Positions 16,190-23,198 of a stretch of 23,619 nucleotides of DNA are shown piece by piece. The stretch spans positions 1 to 23,619 of the forward strand of contig DBEG01000158.1 in the NCBI GenBank assembly GCA_002293965.1, given 5' to 3'. Within the stretch, counting starts at the first letter, position 1; every line of letters starts with the position of its first letter. Both the position numbers and the translations under genes were made by a program. This DNA comes from Actinobacteria bacterium UBA912 (GTDB lineage: Bacteria; Actinomycetota; Coriobacteriia; Anaerosomatales; UBA912). Below the pieces are notes generated by a model, which saw only the letters and a program-made list of their open reading frames with translations, was not told the origin of the DNA and ran no database searches.

Positions 16190-18297
16190 CCGCTACTCAC
16201 ACACCTGCGGGCTTCACCGAGACGCGCCTGGAGTTCCAGACTCAACGGTCGGTGTATCGGAGACAGAAGATCTGGGTCGGATTCGATCAACCTATAGGCA
16301 TCGTATCGGGCTCGCTCGATCAGCTCAAGATCAGCGCTCAGGGAAGCGAACTTCAACTCGGGAATGCCCGACTGTTTCTCGCCGAACAGCTGACCAGGGC
16401 CTCGGATGTCCAAGTCGACCTGTGCGAGGAAGAAGCCATCGTTGGATTCCTCCAAAGCACGCATCCTGGCTCGTCCATCATCGGACCTCGGATCTGCGAA
16501 CGCGAAGAATGCGCCACGCTGGGTTCCGCGACCTATCCGTCCACGCAGTTGATGCAATTGGGCGAGCCCGAACCTCTCGGCATCTTCGACGATCATAACG
16601 GTGGCGTTAGGAACGTCGACCCCGACCTCGACCACGGTCGTCGATACCAAGATGTCGATCTCCCCTTTGCGGAAGGCTGTCATGACCCCGGACTTCTCGG
16701 CGGGGGTCATCTTCCCGGTGAGATGTGCGACCGATAGGCCGGAAAAAACCTCTGTTCGCAATCGGTCGACCTCGGCAGTCACTGCCTTGAGGTCCAATGC
16801 ATCCGATTCTTCGACAAGGGGGCAGATGACATAGGCTTGCTGGTCCGCCGCAACAGCTTGACGGACGGCCTCGTAAGCTTCCTCCCTATGCGGCTTGTCC
16901 AGGCACTTGGTCGTGATGTGATCCGCAGGACGGGATCGCGGGTAGGACCTGAGATAGGTTACATCCAGATCGCCATAGTAGGTGAGAGAGAGGGAACGCG
17001 GAATCGGCGTGGCGGTCATGACCAGCAGGTCGACAACCACACCCTTGTCGCGCACCTTGCGTCGTTGTGCGACTCCAAAACGGTGTTGTTCATCGACGAT
17101 CGCCAAAGTCAGGTTATGGAATGTGACGGACTCCTCAAGAAGTGCGTGGGTGCCGAAGACAACCTGGATCTCTCCGTTAGCTAATCCCGAAAGGAGGTCC
17201 TTGCGCGAAGACTGCGACGTTGAGCCGGTCAGAATGGCGTACCTGACGCCGATTTGGTCGAGTAACTGTCCAAGACTGTGACGATACTGTTCTACGAGTA
17301 CCTCTGTGGGCGCCATCATCAGCGCCTGGCCGCCTGAATCAACTGCGATTGTCAGCGCATGTCCAGCTACAATCGTCTTTCCCGTGCCCACATCACCTAT
17401 GAGGATCCGGTTCATGGGCTTCGAGGTACCCATGTCCTGTGCAATTTCATCAACTGCGAGTTGCTGGTCATCTGATAGCGCGAACGGCAAGGCTGACTTC
17501 AGGGCAGCATGCAGTGGTCCGTCGATCCTATGCGAGAATCCCAGGCCGCCGGATGTCTGCGCTAGCCTCGAAGTACCCATCGCGATGAGCAGGAACAGCA
17601 ACTCATCGTAGGCGAGGCGTCGCTTGGCTTCGGCAAGGTGTTGGGGGCTACGCGGAAAGTGGAGTCCGGCGATGGCATCGCGCCTGGTCGTCAAATCGTT
17701 GGCAATCCGCATGCCAGCAGGTAGGTAGTCCGGTAAAGCGCTCGTCATCGATAGCGCAGTTGCGACAAAGCGACGCATCCAGTTGCTGGTCAGCTGCGCG
17801 GTAGCTGGATGGACAGGCAGGATCCGGTTGAGCTCGGCCACCTCCGAGGAGTCCGCAAGAATCTCGACAAAGGGCCGACGCATCTGCATGAATCCGAATT
17901 CGAAGCGTGCGCTGCCAGCGAACGCCACGGTCTGTCCCTCGCGATAGGTGCTAGCTATGTATTCCTGGTTATACCAGACGCCGAGAAGTACTCCCCCGCT
18001 ATCGTCGCCTATGGCTATCTCCGTGAGGGTTAGGCGATGTCTGGGGCGGCGAGTTTTGACACTCAAGATAGTCCCGACTACCGTTGCCTCCATCCCGGGT
18101 ACTAAATCCAGGATTGGAGCCCGGGTCGAGAAATCCAGGTACCGCAACGGTGAGTGGTCTAGCAACCTGCGCACAGTTGACAGTCCCATTCGATCAAGCG
18201 CCTCTTTCCTAGCGCTGTTGACTTGCCTGATCGAACTGACCGAAGAATCGTAGGACCTCAATGCCTCGATTGGTTCCGATGACTCGACCGCCTGCAA
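16186..18297 (-). CDS. recG: ATP-dependent DNA helicase RecG
   Basis: RecG remodels stalled replication forks and branched recombination intermediates. The 703-residue protein has an N-terminal wedge/OB-fold domain (about 60-150), then two helicase domains: Walker A GDVGTGKT at 301-308, DEQH at 402-405, TTVVEVGVDVPNA at 553-565 and QLRGRIGRG at 583-591. The C-terminal DLDIRGPGQLFGEKQSG segment is characteristic. The start is TTG at 18295-18297, supported by AGGAGG 6 bases upstream. That site overlaps the degV stop codon, so translation may be coupled. The gene is intact. Confidence 0.97.
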   Translation of the reverse strand: MQAVESSEPIEALRSYDSSVSSIRQVNSARKEALDRMGLSTVRRLLDHSPLRYLDFSTRAPILDLVPGMEATVVGTILSVKTRRPRHRLTLTEIAIGDDSGGVLLGVWYNQEYIASTYREGQTVAFAGSARFEFGFMQMRRPFVEILADSSEVAELNRILPVHPATAQLTSNWMRRFVATALSMTSALPDYLPAGMRIANDLTTRRDAIAGLHFPRSPQHLAEAKRRLAYDELLFLLIAMGTSRLAQTSGGLGFSHRIDGPLHAALKSALPFALSDDQQLAVDEIAQDMGTSKPMNRILIGDVGTGKTIVAGHALTIAVDSGGQALMMAPTEVLVEQYRHSLGQLLDQIGVRYAILTGSTSQSSRKDLLSGLANGEIQVVFGTHALLEESVTFHNLTLAIVDEQHRFGVAQRRKVRDKGVVVDLLVMTATPIPRSLSLTYYGDLDVTYLRSYPRSRPADHITTKCLDKPHREEAYEAVRQAVAADQQAYVICPLVEESDALDLKAVTAEVDRLRTEVFSGLSVAHLTGKMTPAEKSGVMTAFRKGEIDILVSTTVVEVGVDVPNATVMIVEDAERFGLAQLHQLRGRIGRGTQRGAFFAFADPRSDDGRARMRALEESNDGFFLAQVDLDIRGPGQLFGEKQSGIPELKFASLSADLELIERARYDAYRLIESDPDLLSPIHRPLSLELQARLGEARRCVSSG

Positions 18298-18303
18298 GGA
18301 AGC

Positions 18304-18309
18304 CCTCCT
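18304..18309 (-). promoter_or_regulatory. Ribosome binding site deciding the recG TTG start
   Basis: AGGAGG on the minus strand lies 6 bases before the TTG start of recG and overlaps the degV TAG stop. The strong match makes the TTG start credible. Confidence 0.7.
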
Positions 18310-19162
18310 AGATCATAGGATGGTAGGCGCATCCGACGGCATTCGGTCCGCCATAGGTACCGATGACGGAGCCGACCCAGTCTATGGGATCGAGTTCGCA
18401 ATCGACGCCAGCGTCGATAACCATTGATCGGAGTTCTTCGGCCAACTCAGGTGCTGCTGCATGGAATACGATCAGCCGGAGTCGACCTTTCTCCTGAGAG
18501 TCCCTGAGAATCTGTGCAGTGAGTTCGGTGAGCGCCCTCTTCATCCCTTTGACCTTCTTGAACGGCTCGATGATCCCATCGGGGTTGAAGGTAAGGATTG
18601 GCTTGATGTTGAGCAACGAGGCAGCCAATCCCTGAGCCTTGCCGGCTCGTCCGCCCTTGACGAGGTACTCCAAGGTGTCGGGTACGAAGAACATCCTGGT
18701 GGACGTCGACAGGCTCCTTGCAACAGCCTCAATGGCAGCTGAGTCAACCCCGGCATCCCTTGCGGCCACTGCGCCCTTAACGATCAAGCCGGCGGCTTGC
18801 GTGACAGAGCGCGTGTCAACCAGACGTACAGGGATCGGACTATCGGCAGCGGCCATAGTGGCGGATTCGAAGGTCCCCGAGATTGCTGAGGACAGGTGGA
18901 TCGAGACGATCTCTGTGCACCCATCGCTCGCAAGAGCCTTGTAGACTTCTGCAAACTCGGCGGGTGACGGCTGTGAGGTCTTGGGCAACACCGGGGAGCT
19001 CACCAGTTTGCTGTAGAACTCAGCCGGCGTCAGATCGATTCCATCCAAAAAGGTCTGATCGCCGAAGAGGACCTTCAGCGGAACCATGCTAACGTTGTTG
19101 GACTCAAGCCAACGAGGACCTAGATCGCAGGTGCTGTCGACTACTATTCCGGTTTTTGGCAC
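18308..19162 (-). CDS. DegV family fatty-acid-binding protein (FakB-like)
   Basis: DegV/FakB proteins bind a fatty acid and present it to the kinase FakA, which makes acyl-phosphate. The 284-residue protein has VVDSTCDL at the N-terminus, the TSQPS loop (62-66), SSAISGTF (91-98), and GGRAGKAQGLAASLLNIKPIL-type segment near the middle, all usual for the family. The frame is open to an ATG at 19172-19174, but GTG at 19160-19162 is a better start: GGAGG lies 5 bases upstream and the protein then begins MPKTGIVVDSTCDL. fakA ends 36 bases before this start, which supports a kinase-partner role. Confidence 0.92.
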   Translation of the reverse strand: MPKTGIVVDSTCDLGPRWLESNNVSMVPLKVLFGDQTFLDGIDLTPAEFYSKLVSSPVLPKTSQPSPAEFAEVYKALASDGCTEIVSIHLSSAISGTFESATMAAADSPIPVRLVDTRSVTQAAGLIVKGAVAARDAGVDSAAIEAVARSLSTSTRMFFVPDTLEYLVKGGRAGKAQGLAASLLNIKPILTFNPDGIIEPFKKVKGMKRALTELTAQILRDSQEKGRLRLIVFHAAAPELAEELRSMVIDAGVDCELDPIDWVGSVIGTYGGPNAVGCAYHPMI

Positions 19163-19167
19163 GGTTG

Positions 19168-19172
19168 CCTCC
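19168..19172 (-). promoter_or_regulatory. Ribosome binding site deciding the degV GTG start
   Basis: GGAGG on the minus strand lies 5 bases before the GTG at 19160-19162, whereas the upstream ATG at 19172-19174 has only a weak AGG before it. Confidence 0.6.
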
Positions 19173-19198
19173 ATTTGTGATTCTGCCTGGCTCGGATT

Positions 19199-20809
19199 TC
19201 ATTCCACCGAGAATATGATCGGATAGAGTGGCTGGTCGCCGCGGTGGGCTTCGAACTCAACTGTCGGGAAGCGAGCACTCGACTCTGCCTGCAATAGCTC
19301 GAACTGCTCCTCAGTTAGATCCTCACCTGCCAAAAGGGTGACGGTTTCCGCATCGTCGATCATCGTGGCCATCAACTCGATCGCCACCTCAACGACGTCG
19401 GCTCCTTGAACCCTGATCTCATCATCGGCAATCCCGATGATGTCTCCCGCTTTGATCTTCAGGCCACTGGTACTGGAATCCTTGACCGCAAGTGTGACCT
19501 CCCCAGTCCGCACACCCTGAAGTGACTCGCTCATCCTTGCAGCATTGACGTCAAGCTCATCGTCCATGTTCAGCTCGAGGAGAGCAGTGAACCCTTGTGG
19601 CACCGAGACGGTCGGGACTATTCGAACCGGTATAGCCGAATGCTCCGCAGCTTGTTGGGCCGCAAGTATGATGTTCTTGTTATTGGGCAACACTATGACA
19701 GCTTCGGAATTGACTTTTTCGATCGCTTCGAGGATCTCGGCTGTTGAAGGGTTCATTGTCTGTCCACCACTGATCACAACATCGGCCCCAAGGCTGGTCA
19801 GTATTGCCTTGAGCCCGTCTCCTGAAGCCACACTTACGACACCCAACTTCTTTCGCTCGGACGCAATATGCTCGCGTGCAATATCCGCCGAACGCTGAGC
19901 TGTCTGAAGACGCATATTGTTGACGTGGACATCGGAGACTTCACCTTGTGAAGTCATGTAAGAAAGAACCGCTCCGGGGTCGTTGGTGTGTACGTGGACC
20001 TTGAATTGTCCCGCATCACCAACAACGAGTTCCGAGCCGCCGTGTTCCTGAACGAAAGTCAAGACGGCTTCGCGATCCACTCCATCGCCGAAGAGTAGGA
20101 ACTCCGTACAGTACAGGAATTCGTCATCATCCCAGTCGTCCTGATGCTCTATGACAAGGCTAGGTTCGGCGACATCGATGGAGGGAATCACGACTTCTTC
20201 ACAGCGGTGGGCCGCAAGGATGCCTTCGGCGAGTATGGCAAGGCCGTAACCGCCTGCGTCGACCACGCCGTTCTCCTTGAGTACGGGAAGTAGGTCAGGG
20301 GTCCGTCTAACTGATGCGAACGCCTCGGCGACTATGACATCCGCCAGTTCCTCGAAGGACGCCCCCGCCTTGAGAGCGGTTGTGGCCGCCTGCGAGCTAT
20401 CGCGCAAGACGGTCAAGATGGTGCCCTCAACCGGCTTTCTAACGGCCTGGAATGCAACGTTCACAGACTTGCGGAGAGAGTGCTCGAGTGTGGCCGCATC
20501 GACCGAATCAGAGGTGCCGAGAACCTCGCATATCCCCCTGATGATCTGACTGAGGATGACTCCCGAGTTTCCCCTGGCTCCCATGAGTGACCCTTGCGTG
20601 ATAGCGCGAGCCAGAGCGGTGTGGTCAGCATCGGAAGGCAGCGCCTTGACTGCTGCGATCACGGCCTCCATGGTCAAGGCCATGTTGGTTCCTGTATCCC
20701 CGTCCGGCACTGGGAATACGTTGAGCTTGTTCACCTCGTCGACCCTGGCCGATAGTGCACTGGCGGCCGATGTGATGAGGGACAGGGCGATTGCTTGTTG
20801 GGTCATCAT
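19199..20809 (-). CDS. fakA: Fatty acid kinase catalytic subunit FakA (DAK2/DhaL domain)
   Basis: FakA phosphorylates fatty acids held by FakB, giving acyl-phosphate for PlsX/PlsY. The 536-residue protein has an N-terminal DhaL-type kinase domain with NVFPVPDGDTGTNM (D36, D38, N42 as metal and nucleotide ligands) and GARGNSGV (78-85). A middle domain carries YCTEFLL (C234) and KVHVHTNDPG (H272, H274), and a C-terminal degV-like domain ends in YPIIFSVE. This is the YloV architecture of B. subtilis. Two ATG starts are possible (20807-20809 and 20804-20806); GGAG just upstream fits the second better. Asp23 ends 18 bases before, the conserved yloU-yloV order. Confidence 0.94.
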   Translation of the reverse strand: MMTQQAIALSLITSAASALSARVDEVNKLNVFPVPDGDTGTNMALTMEAVIAAVKALPSDADHTALARAITQGSLMGARGNSGVILSQIIRGICEVLGTSDSVDAATLEHSLRKSVNVAFQAVRKPVEGTILTVLRDSSQAATTALKAGASFEELADVIVAEAFASVRRTPDLLPVLKENGVVDAGGYGLAILAEGILAAHRCEEVVIPSIDVAEPSLVIEHQDDWDDDEFLYCTEFLLFGDGVDREAVLTFVQEHGGSELVVGDAGQFKVHVHTNDPGAVLSYMTSQGEVSDVHVNNMRLQTAQRSADIAREHIASERKKLGVVSVASGDGLKAILTSLGADVVISGGQTMNPSTAEILEAIEKVNSEAVIVLPNNKNIILAAQQAAEHSAIPVRIVPTVSVPQGFTALLELNMDDELDVNAARMSESLQGVRTGEVTLAVKDSSTSGLKIKAGDIIGIADDEIRVQGADVVEVAIELMATMIDDAETVTLLAGEDLTEEQFELLQAESSARFPTVEFEAHRGDQPLYPIIFSVE

Positions 20810-20827
20810 GTCTCCGTGTATGTGAGG

Positions 20828-21175
20828 CTATTTGCGGACTTTGATTCCTTGAACGTGAACCTCGACCGAGTGGATATTGACGTCTGCGGTCTTGACGAGG
20901 ACGTAGCGCACTCTGTCTGCCAGGTTCTTGGAGACTTCAGCGAGGTTGGTTCCATGCTCAATGACGACATGGAGATCCACGACAACGCCTTCATCCGTCG
21001 ACGATATCCGAACTCCTTTTCGCAACCTGTCTCTCGTGAGTACCTGTGTGATTCCATCACGCACCGATGGGTTCGCCATACCGACGACCCCGTAGCACTC
21101 CAGGCTGGCGAAACCTGCGACGTCGGCCAAGACTTCGTTAGCGATATGAATCTCTCCTGCTGGCGTGGAACCCAT
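20828..21175 (-). CDS. Asp23/Gls24 family protein (YloU-like)
   Basis: This 115-residue protein belongs to the Asp23/Gls24 family, linked to cell-envelope stress in staphylococci and encoded next to fakA (yloV) in many Gram-positive bacteria. It shows GEIHIANEVLADVAGFASLECYGVVGM at the N-terminus and alternating strand segments such as VVVDLHVVIEHG. No membrane segment or signal peptide is seen. A TTG at 21197-21199 would add eight residues, but the ATG at 21173-21175 has GGAGGT 9 bases upstream, so I chose it. It is probably the first gene of the minus-strand operon running through recG. Confidence 0.9.
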   Translation of the reverse strand: MGSTPAGEIHIANEVLADVAGFASLECYGVVGMANPSVRDGITQVLTRDRLRKGVRISSTDEGVVVDLHVVIEHGTNLAEVSKNLADRVRYVLVKTADVNIHSVEVHVQGIKVRK

Positions 21176-21184
21176 GTCAGCGTG

Positions 21185-21190
21185 ACCTCC
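21185..21190 (-). promoter_or_regulatory. Ribosome binding site deciding the asp23 start
   Basis: GGAGGT on the minus strand lies 9 bases before the ATG at 21173-21175 and inside the longer TTG-started frame. Confidence 0.65.
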
Positions 21191-21219
21191 AAATGCCAAA
21201 CCTCGTGCGGGACCTCATC

Positions 21220-21247
21220 AGTATAGCGAATGGCGGATTCTTGTGAA
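21220..21247 (-). promoter_or_regulatory. Candidate promoter for asp23-fakA-degV-recG operon
   Basis: The minus strand has -35 TTCACA (21242-21247), a 16-base spacer, and -10 TATACT (21220-21225). Both hexamers match the sigma-70-type consensus in five and five of six positions. Transcription would start about 40 bases before the asp23 ATG. Confidence 0.5.
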
Positions 21248-21269
21248 CGCAAGTGCGTTATGTTAGCAT
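21241..21269 (+). promoter_or_regulatory. Candidate promoter for rpmB
   Basis: The plus strand has -35 TTGTGA (21241-21246), a 17-base spacer and -10 TAGCAT (21264-21269), with TG at 21261-21262 giving an extended -10. The -35 overlaps that of the divergent asp23 promoter almost completely. The rpmB leader would be about 70 bases. Confidence 0.5.
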
Positions 21270-21315
21270 CTTTGAGCTGAGGGCTGGCGAGTTGCGATCG
21301 TCTGCCAAGCCACAA

Positions 21316-21333
21316 TCACACTAACGTGCGTGA
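21316..21333. repeat. Imperfect dyad in rpmB leader
   Basis: TCACACTAACGTGCGTGA is an imperfect palindrome (TCAC/GTGA arms plus one inner pair) between the candidate rpmB promoter and its ribosome binding site. A related copy lies downstream of rpmB at 21562-21578, matching 13 of 17 positions. Confidence 0.4.
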
Positions 21334-21347
21334 AATGGAGTTTTTCG

Positions 21348-21536
21348 ATGTCAAAAGTATGTACCGTATGTAGCAAGCATCCAGTCGCAGGGCGAAACGT
21401 GAGTCACTCGCATAGGGTCACTCCGCGGATGTTTCGCCCCAATATCCAGAAGGTCACCGTGGTTGTAGACGGGTGCACCAAGAAGATGAACGTTTGTACC
21501 AAGTGCCTGAAGGCCAGAAAGGTCCAGAGGGGCTGA
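21348..21536 (+). CDS. rpmB: Ribosomal protein L28
   Basis: L28 is a basic protein of the large ribosomal subunit. The 62-residue sequence has the family pattern CTVCSKHPVAGRNVSHSHR and zinc-type cysteines C5, C8, C50 and C53. The open frame starts six codons earlier, but the ATG at 21348-21350 has GGAG 7 bases upstream and gives the family N-terminus MSKVCTVCSK. It is the only plus-strand gene in the window, divergent from asp23 as in B. subtilis rpmB-yloU. It converges on the HD-GYP gene, 29 bases away. Confidence 0.97.
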   Translation: MSKVCTVCSKHPVAGRNVSHSHRVTPRMFRPNIQKVTVVVDGCTKKMNVCTKCLKARKVQRG

Positions 21537-21561
21537 ACCGAGTCAAGATATAGCGCCCTAC

Positions 21562-21578
21562 CACACTAATTCGTGTGA
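21562..21578. repeat. Small hairpin between rpmB and the HD-GYP gene
   Basis: CACAC and GTGTG arms flank a 6-base TAATTC loop. It overlaps the stop codon of the HD-GYP gene. The 5-base stem has no following T-run, so it is at best a weak terminator for the two converging genes. Confidence 0.35.
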
Positions 21579-23143
21579 TCGGGAGTACGTTCGAGGTTCG
21601 AGTTAGAAATGAAAAGATCGACAACATGCGGGTCGAATTGCGAGCCCGCATGCTTCTTTAACTCGTCGATTGCCGCCTTGGTGGTTCTGGTCGTCCTGTA
21701 TGGACGACTCGAAGTCATGGCGACGAAAGCGTCCACAACTGCCAGCACCCGAGCCCCTATCGGAATCTCATCGCCTGCAAGGCCGCTAGGATACCCACCT
21801 CCATCGTAACGCTCGTGATGGTGGCTGATCATCATCGACACAGCGGGCAAAGCCGAGCGCGTCATCCTTGCACCAATCTCGGGATGCATGCGCAAGGCCG
21901 CCCTTTCGACAGTACTCATCGGCATGTAGCCCCTGTTACGCTCAAGTCCTGTGGACGCCATTCCCAGGTCGTAGAGTAGCGCTGCTGATTCAAGAGCCTG
22001 TTGGTCTTTCGTGGGCAAACCCAAAGACCTCCCGAGGTGAGAGGCAAGCTCAATCATTCTGGTAGAGTCGCTAGACGATGCAGGATCCAAAATCTCCATG
22101 GTCAGTGCCAACCTACGCAACGAGTCCAGATGAATCTCTGTGGATGATGCAACAGCAGACATGAGTCGCCAGTGCACCGCCGTGTGCTGCACTAAGACGT
22201 TGAACAGTTCTCGAATGCCCGCATTGAAAGTACCTGGTCTGTCGCTGCCGATATTCAAGACTCCGATCAGTCCTGTATCATCTTTGATTGGCAGCGAGAG
22301 CGAGCTCTTCACACCTTGTCTAGGGGACTGACGAGATCCGTCACCGATCAAGTCCTCTACGATCAATGATTGACCGGTAGCCGCAACCCATCCTGCTACT
22401 CCTTCTCCAAGAGCGATCGATGTTGACTTCACGACATGATCCGACAACCCCTTGGCAGCGAAGATATACAAACGGTTGTCGGATGCATTCAGCCGCAACA
22501 CGCTGGCGGTGGTGGCGCCAGACAGAGCAATGGCGTGCTCCAATGATGTTCTAAGAACATCATCGGCGCTCGAACACTTGCTCAAAGTCTGAAGCAGGGT
22601 AAGTGCCGCATCTGCGACCTTTGTCCTTCTATCGGCAGCTGCAAGGGAGAGGCACCCGATCAAGGACAGTCGGTGCAATAGAATCTGCGACAAGAGGGTC
22701 GCTTTGTCAGGGTCGTTCCAAGACTTGAACTCGATGGAAACAGCTCCGAACGAATCATTCAGCTTGATGGGAACTGCCGCTATCCAGTGATGAAACGCCG
22801 TCGATCCAGACTCCGTGACCATCACTGGTTTGAGAACGATTTCGCCGGAGTTGATGGACTCAATGACAGTTGCTTCTGAGTATGTCAGAGGCACAGGGTG
22901 ATCCTGGATCGAGGAGTAATCGTAGGACTCGATCAGAGAAAGCTTGTCTGTCATCATCCACAGAGCGATCACACTCGTCACGCCGATACTGCTCAACGAA
23001 TCAGCGAGTTCCCTCAACACATCGCGAGTCTCAAGATTCGTTGCACCCGGTTCCGAGCATCCCAACCGAAGTAGGTCCGCATCTGAGGGGCATTTAGTCA
23101 CCGAAGTCACCGATCCCTGACGAATCAAGCGCTCAACACCCAC
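21566..23143 (-). CDS. GAF and degenerate HD-GYP domain protein
   Basis: HD-GYP proteins are metal-dependent phosphodiesterases that usually break down cyclic di-GMP; GAF domains sense small ligands or redox state. The 525-residue protein has an N-terminal GAF-like region (about 35-165), a clear GAF domain (about 175-325, GEGVAGWVAATG) and a C-terminal HD-GYP domain (about 345-515). The domain keeps HHERYDGGGYPSGL (H442, H443, E444), H420 and D471. However, the usual HDIGK is YDLGM (391-395) and the leading HSxR histidine is D359. Metal binding is therefore probably impaired. No membrane segment is seen. The start is uncertain: GTG at 23141-23143, or GTG at 23108-23110 after AGGGA. It follows thiN by 55 bases. 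Confidence 0.88.
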   Translation of the reverse strand: MGVERLIRQGSVTSVTKCPSDADLLRLGCSEPGATNLETRDVLRELADSLSSIGVTSVIALWMMTDKLSLIESYDYSSIQDHPVPLTYSEATVIESINSGEIVLKPVMVTESGSTAFHHWIAAVPIKLNDSFGAVSIEFKSWNDPDKATLLSQILLHRLSLIGCLSLAAADRRTKVADAALTLLQTLSKCSSADDVLRTSLEHAIALSGATTASVLRLNASDNRLYIFAAKGLSDHVVKSTSIALGEGVAGWVAATGQSLIVEDLIGDGSRQSPRQGVKSSLSLPIKDDTGLIGVLNIGSDRPGTFNAGIRELFNVLVQHTAVHWRLMSAVASSTEIHLDSLRRLALTMEILDPASSSDSTRMIELASHLGRSLGLPTKDQQALESAALLYDLGMASTGLERNRGYMPMSTVERAALRMHPEIGARMTRSALPAVSMMISHHHERYDGGGYPSGLAGDEIPIGARVLAVVDAFVAMTSSRPYRTTRTTKAAIDELKKHAGSQFDPHVVDLFISNSNLERTPDHTN

Positions 23144-23198
23144 ATCCGATTATCATGGGAATACTGCATCGAAGAAATCATGATCACTGTCACTGTAC

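Noticed and set aside
21562..21578. Rho-independent terminator between rpmB and the HD-GYP gene
   Set aside because: The stem is only 5 bases, AT-containing, and is not followed by a T-run on either strand.
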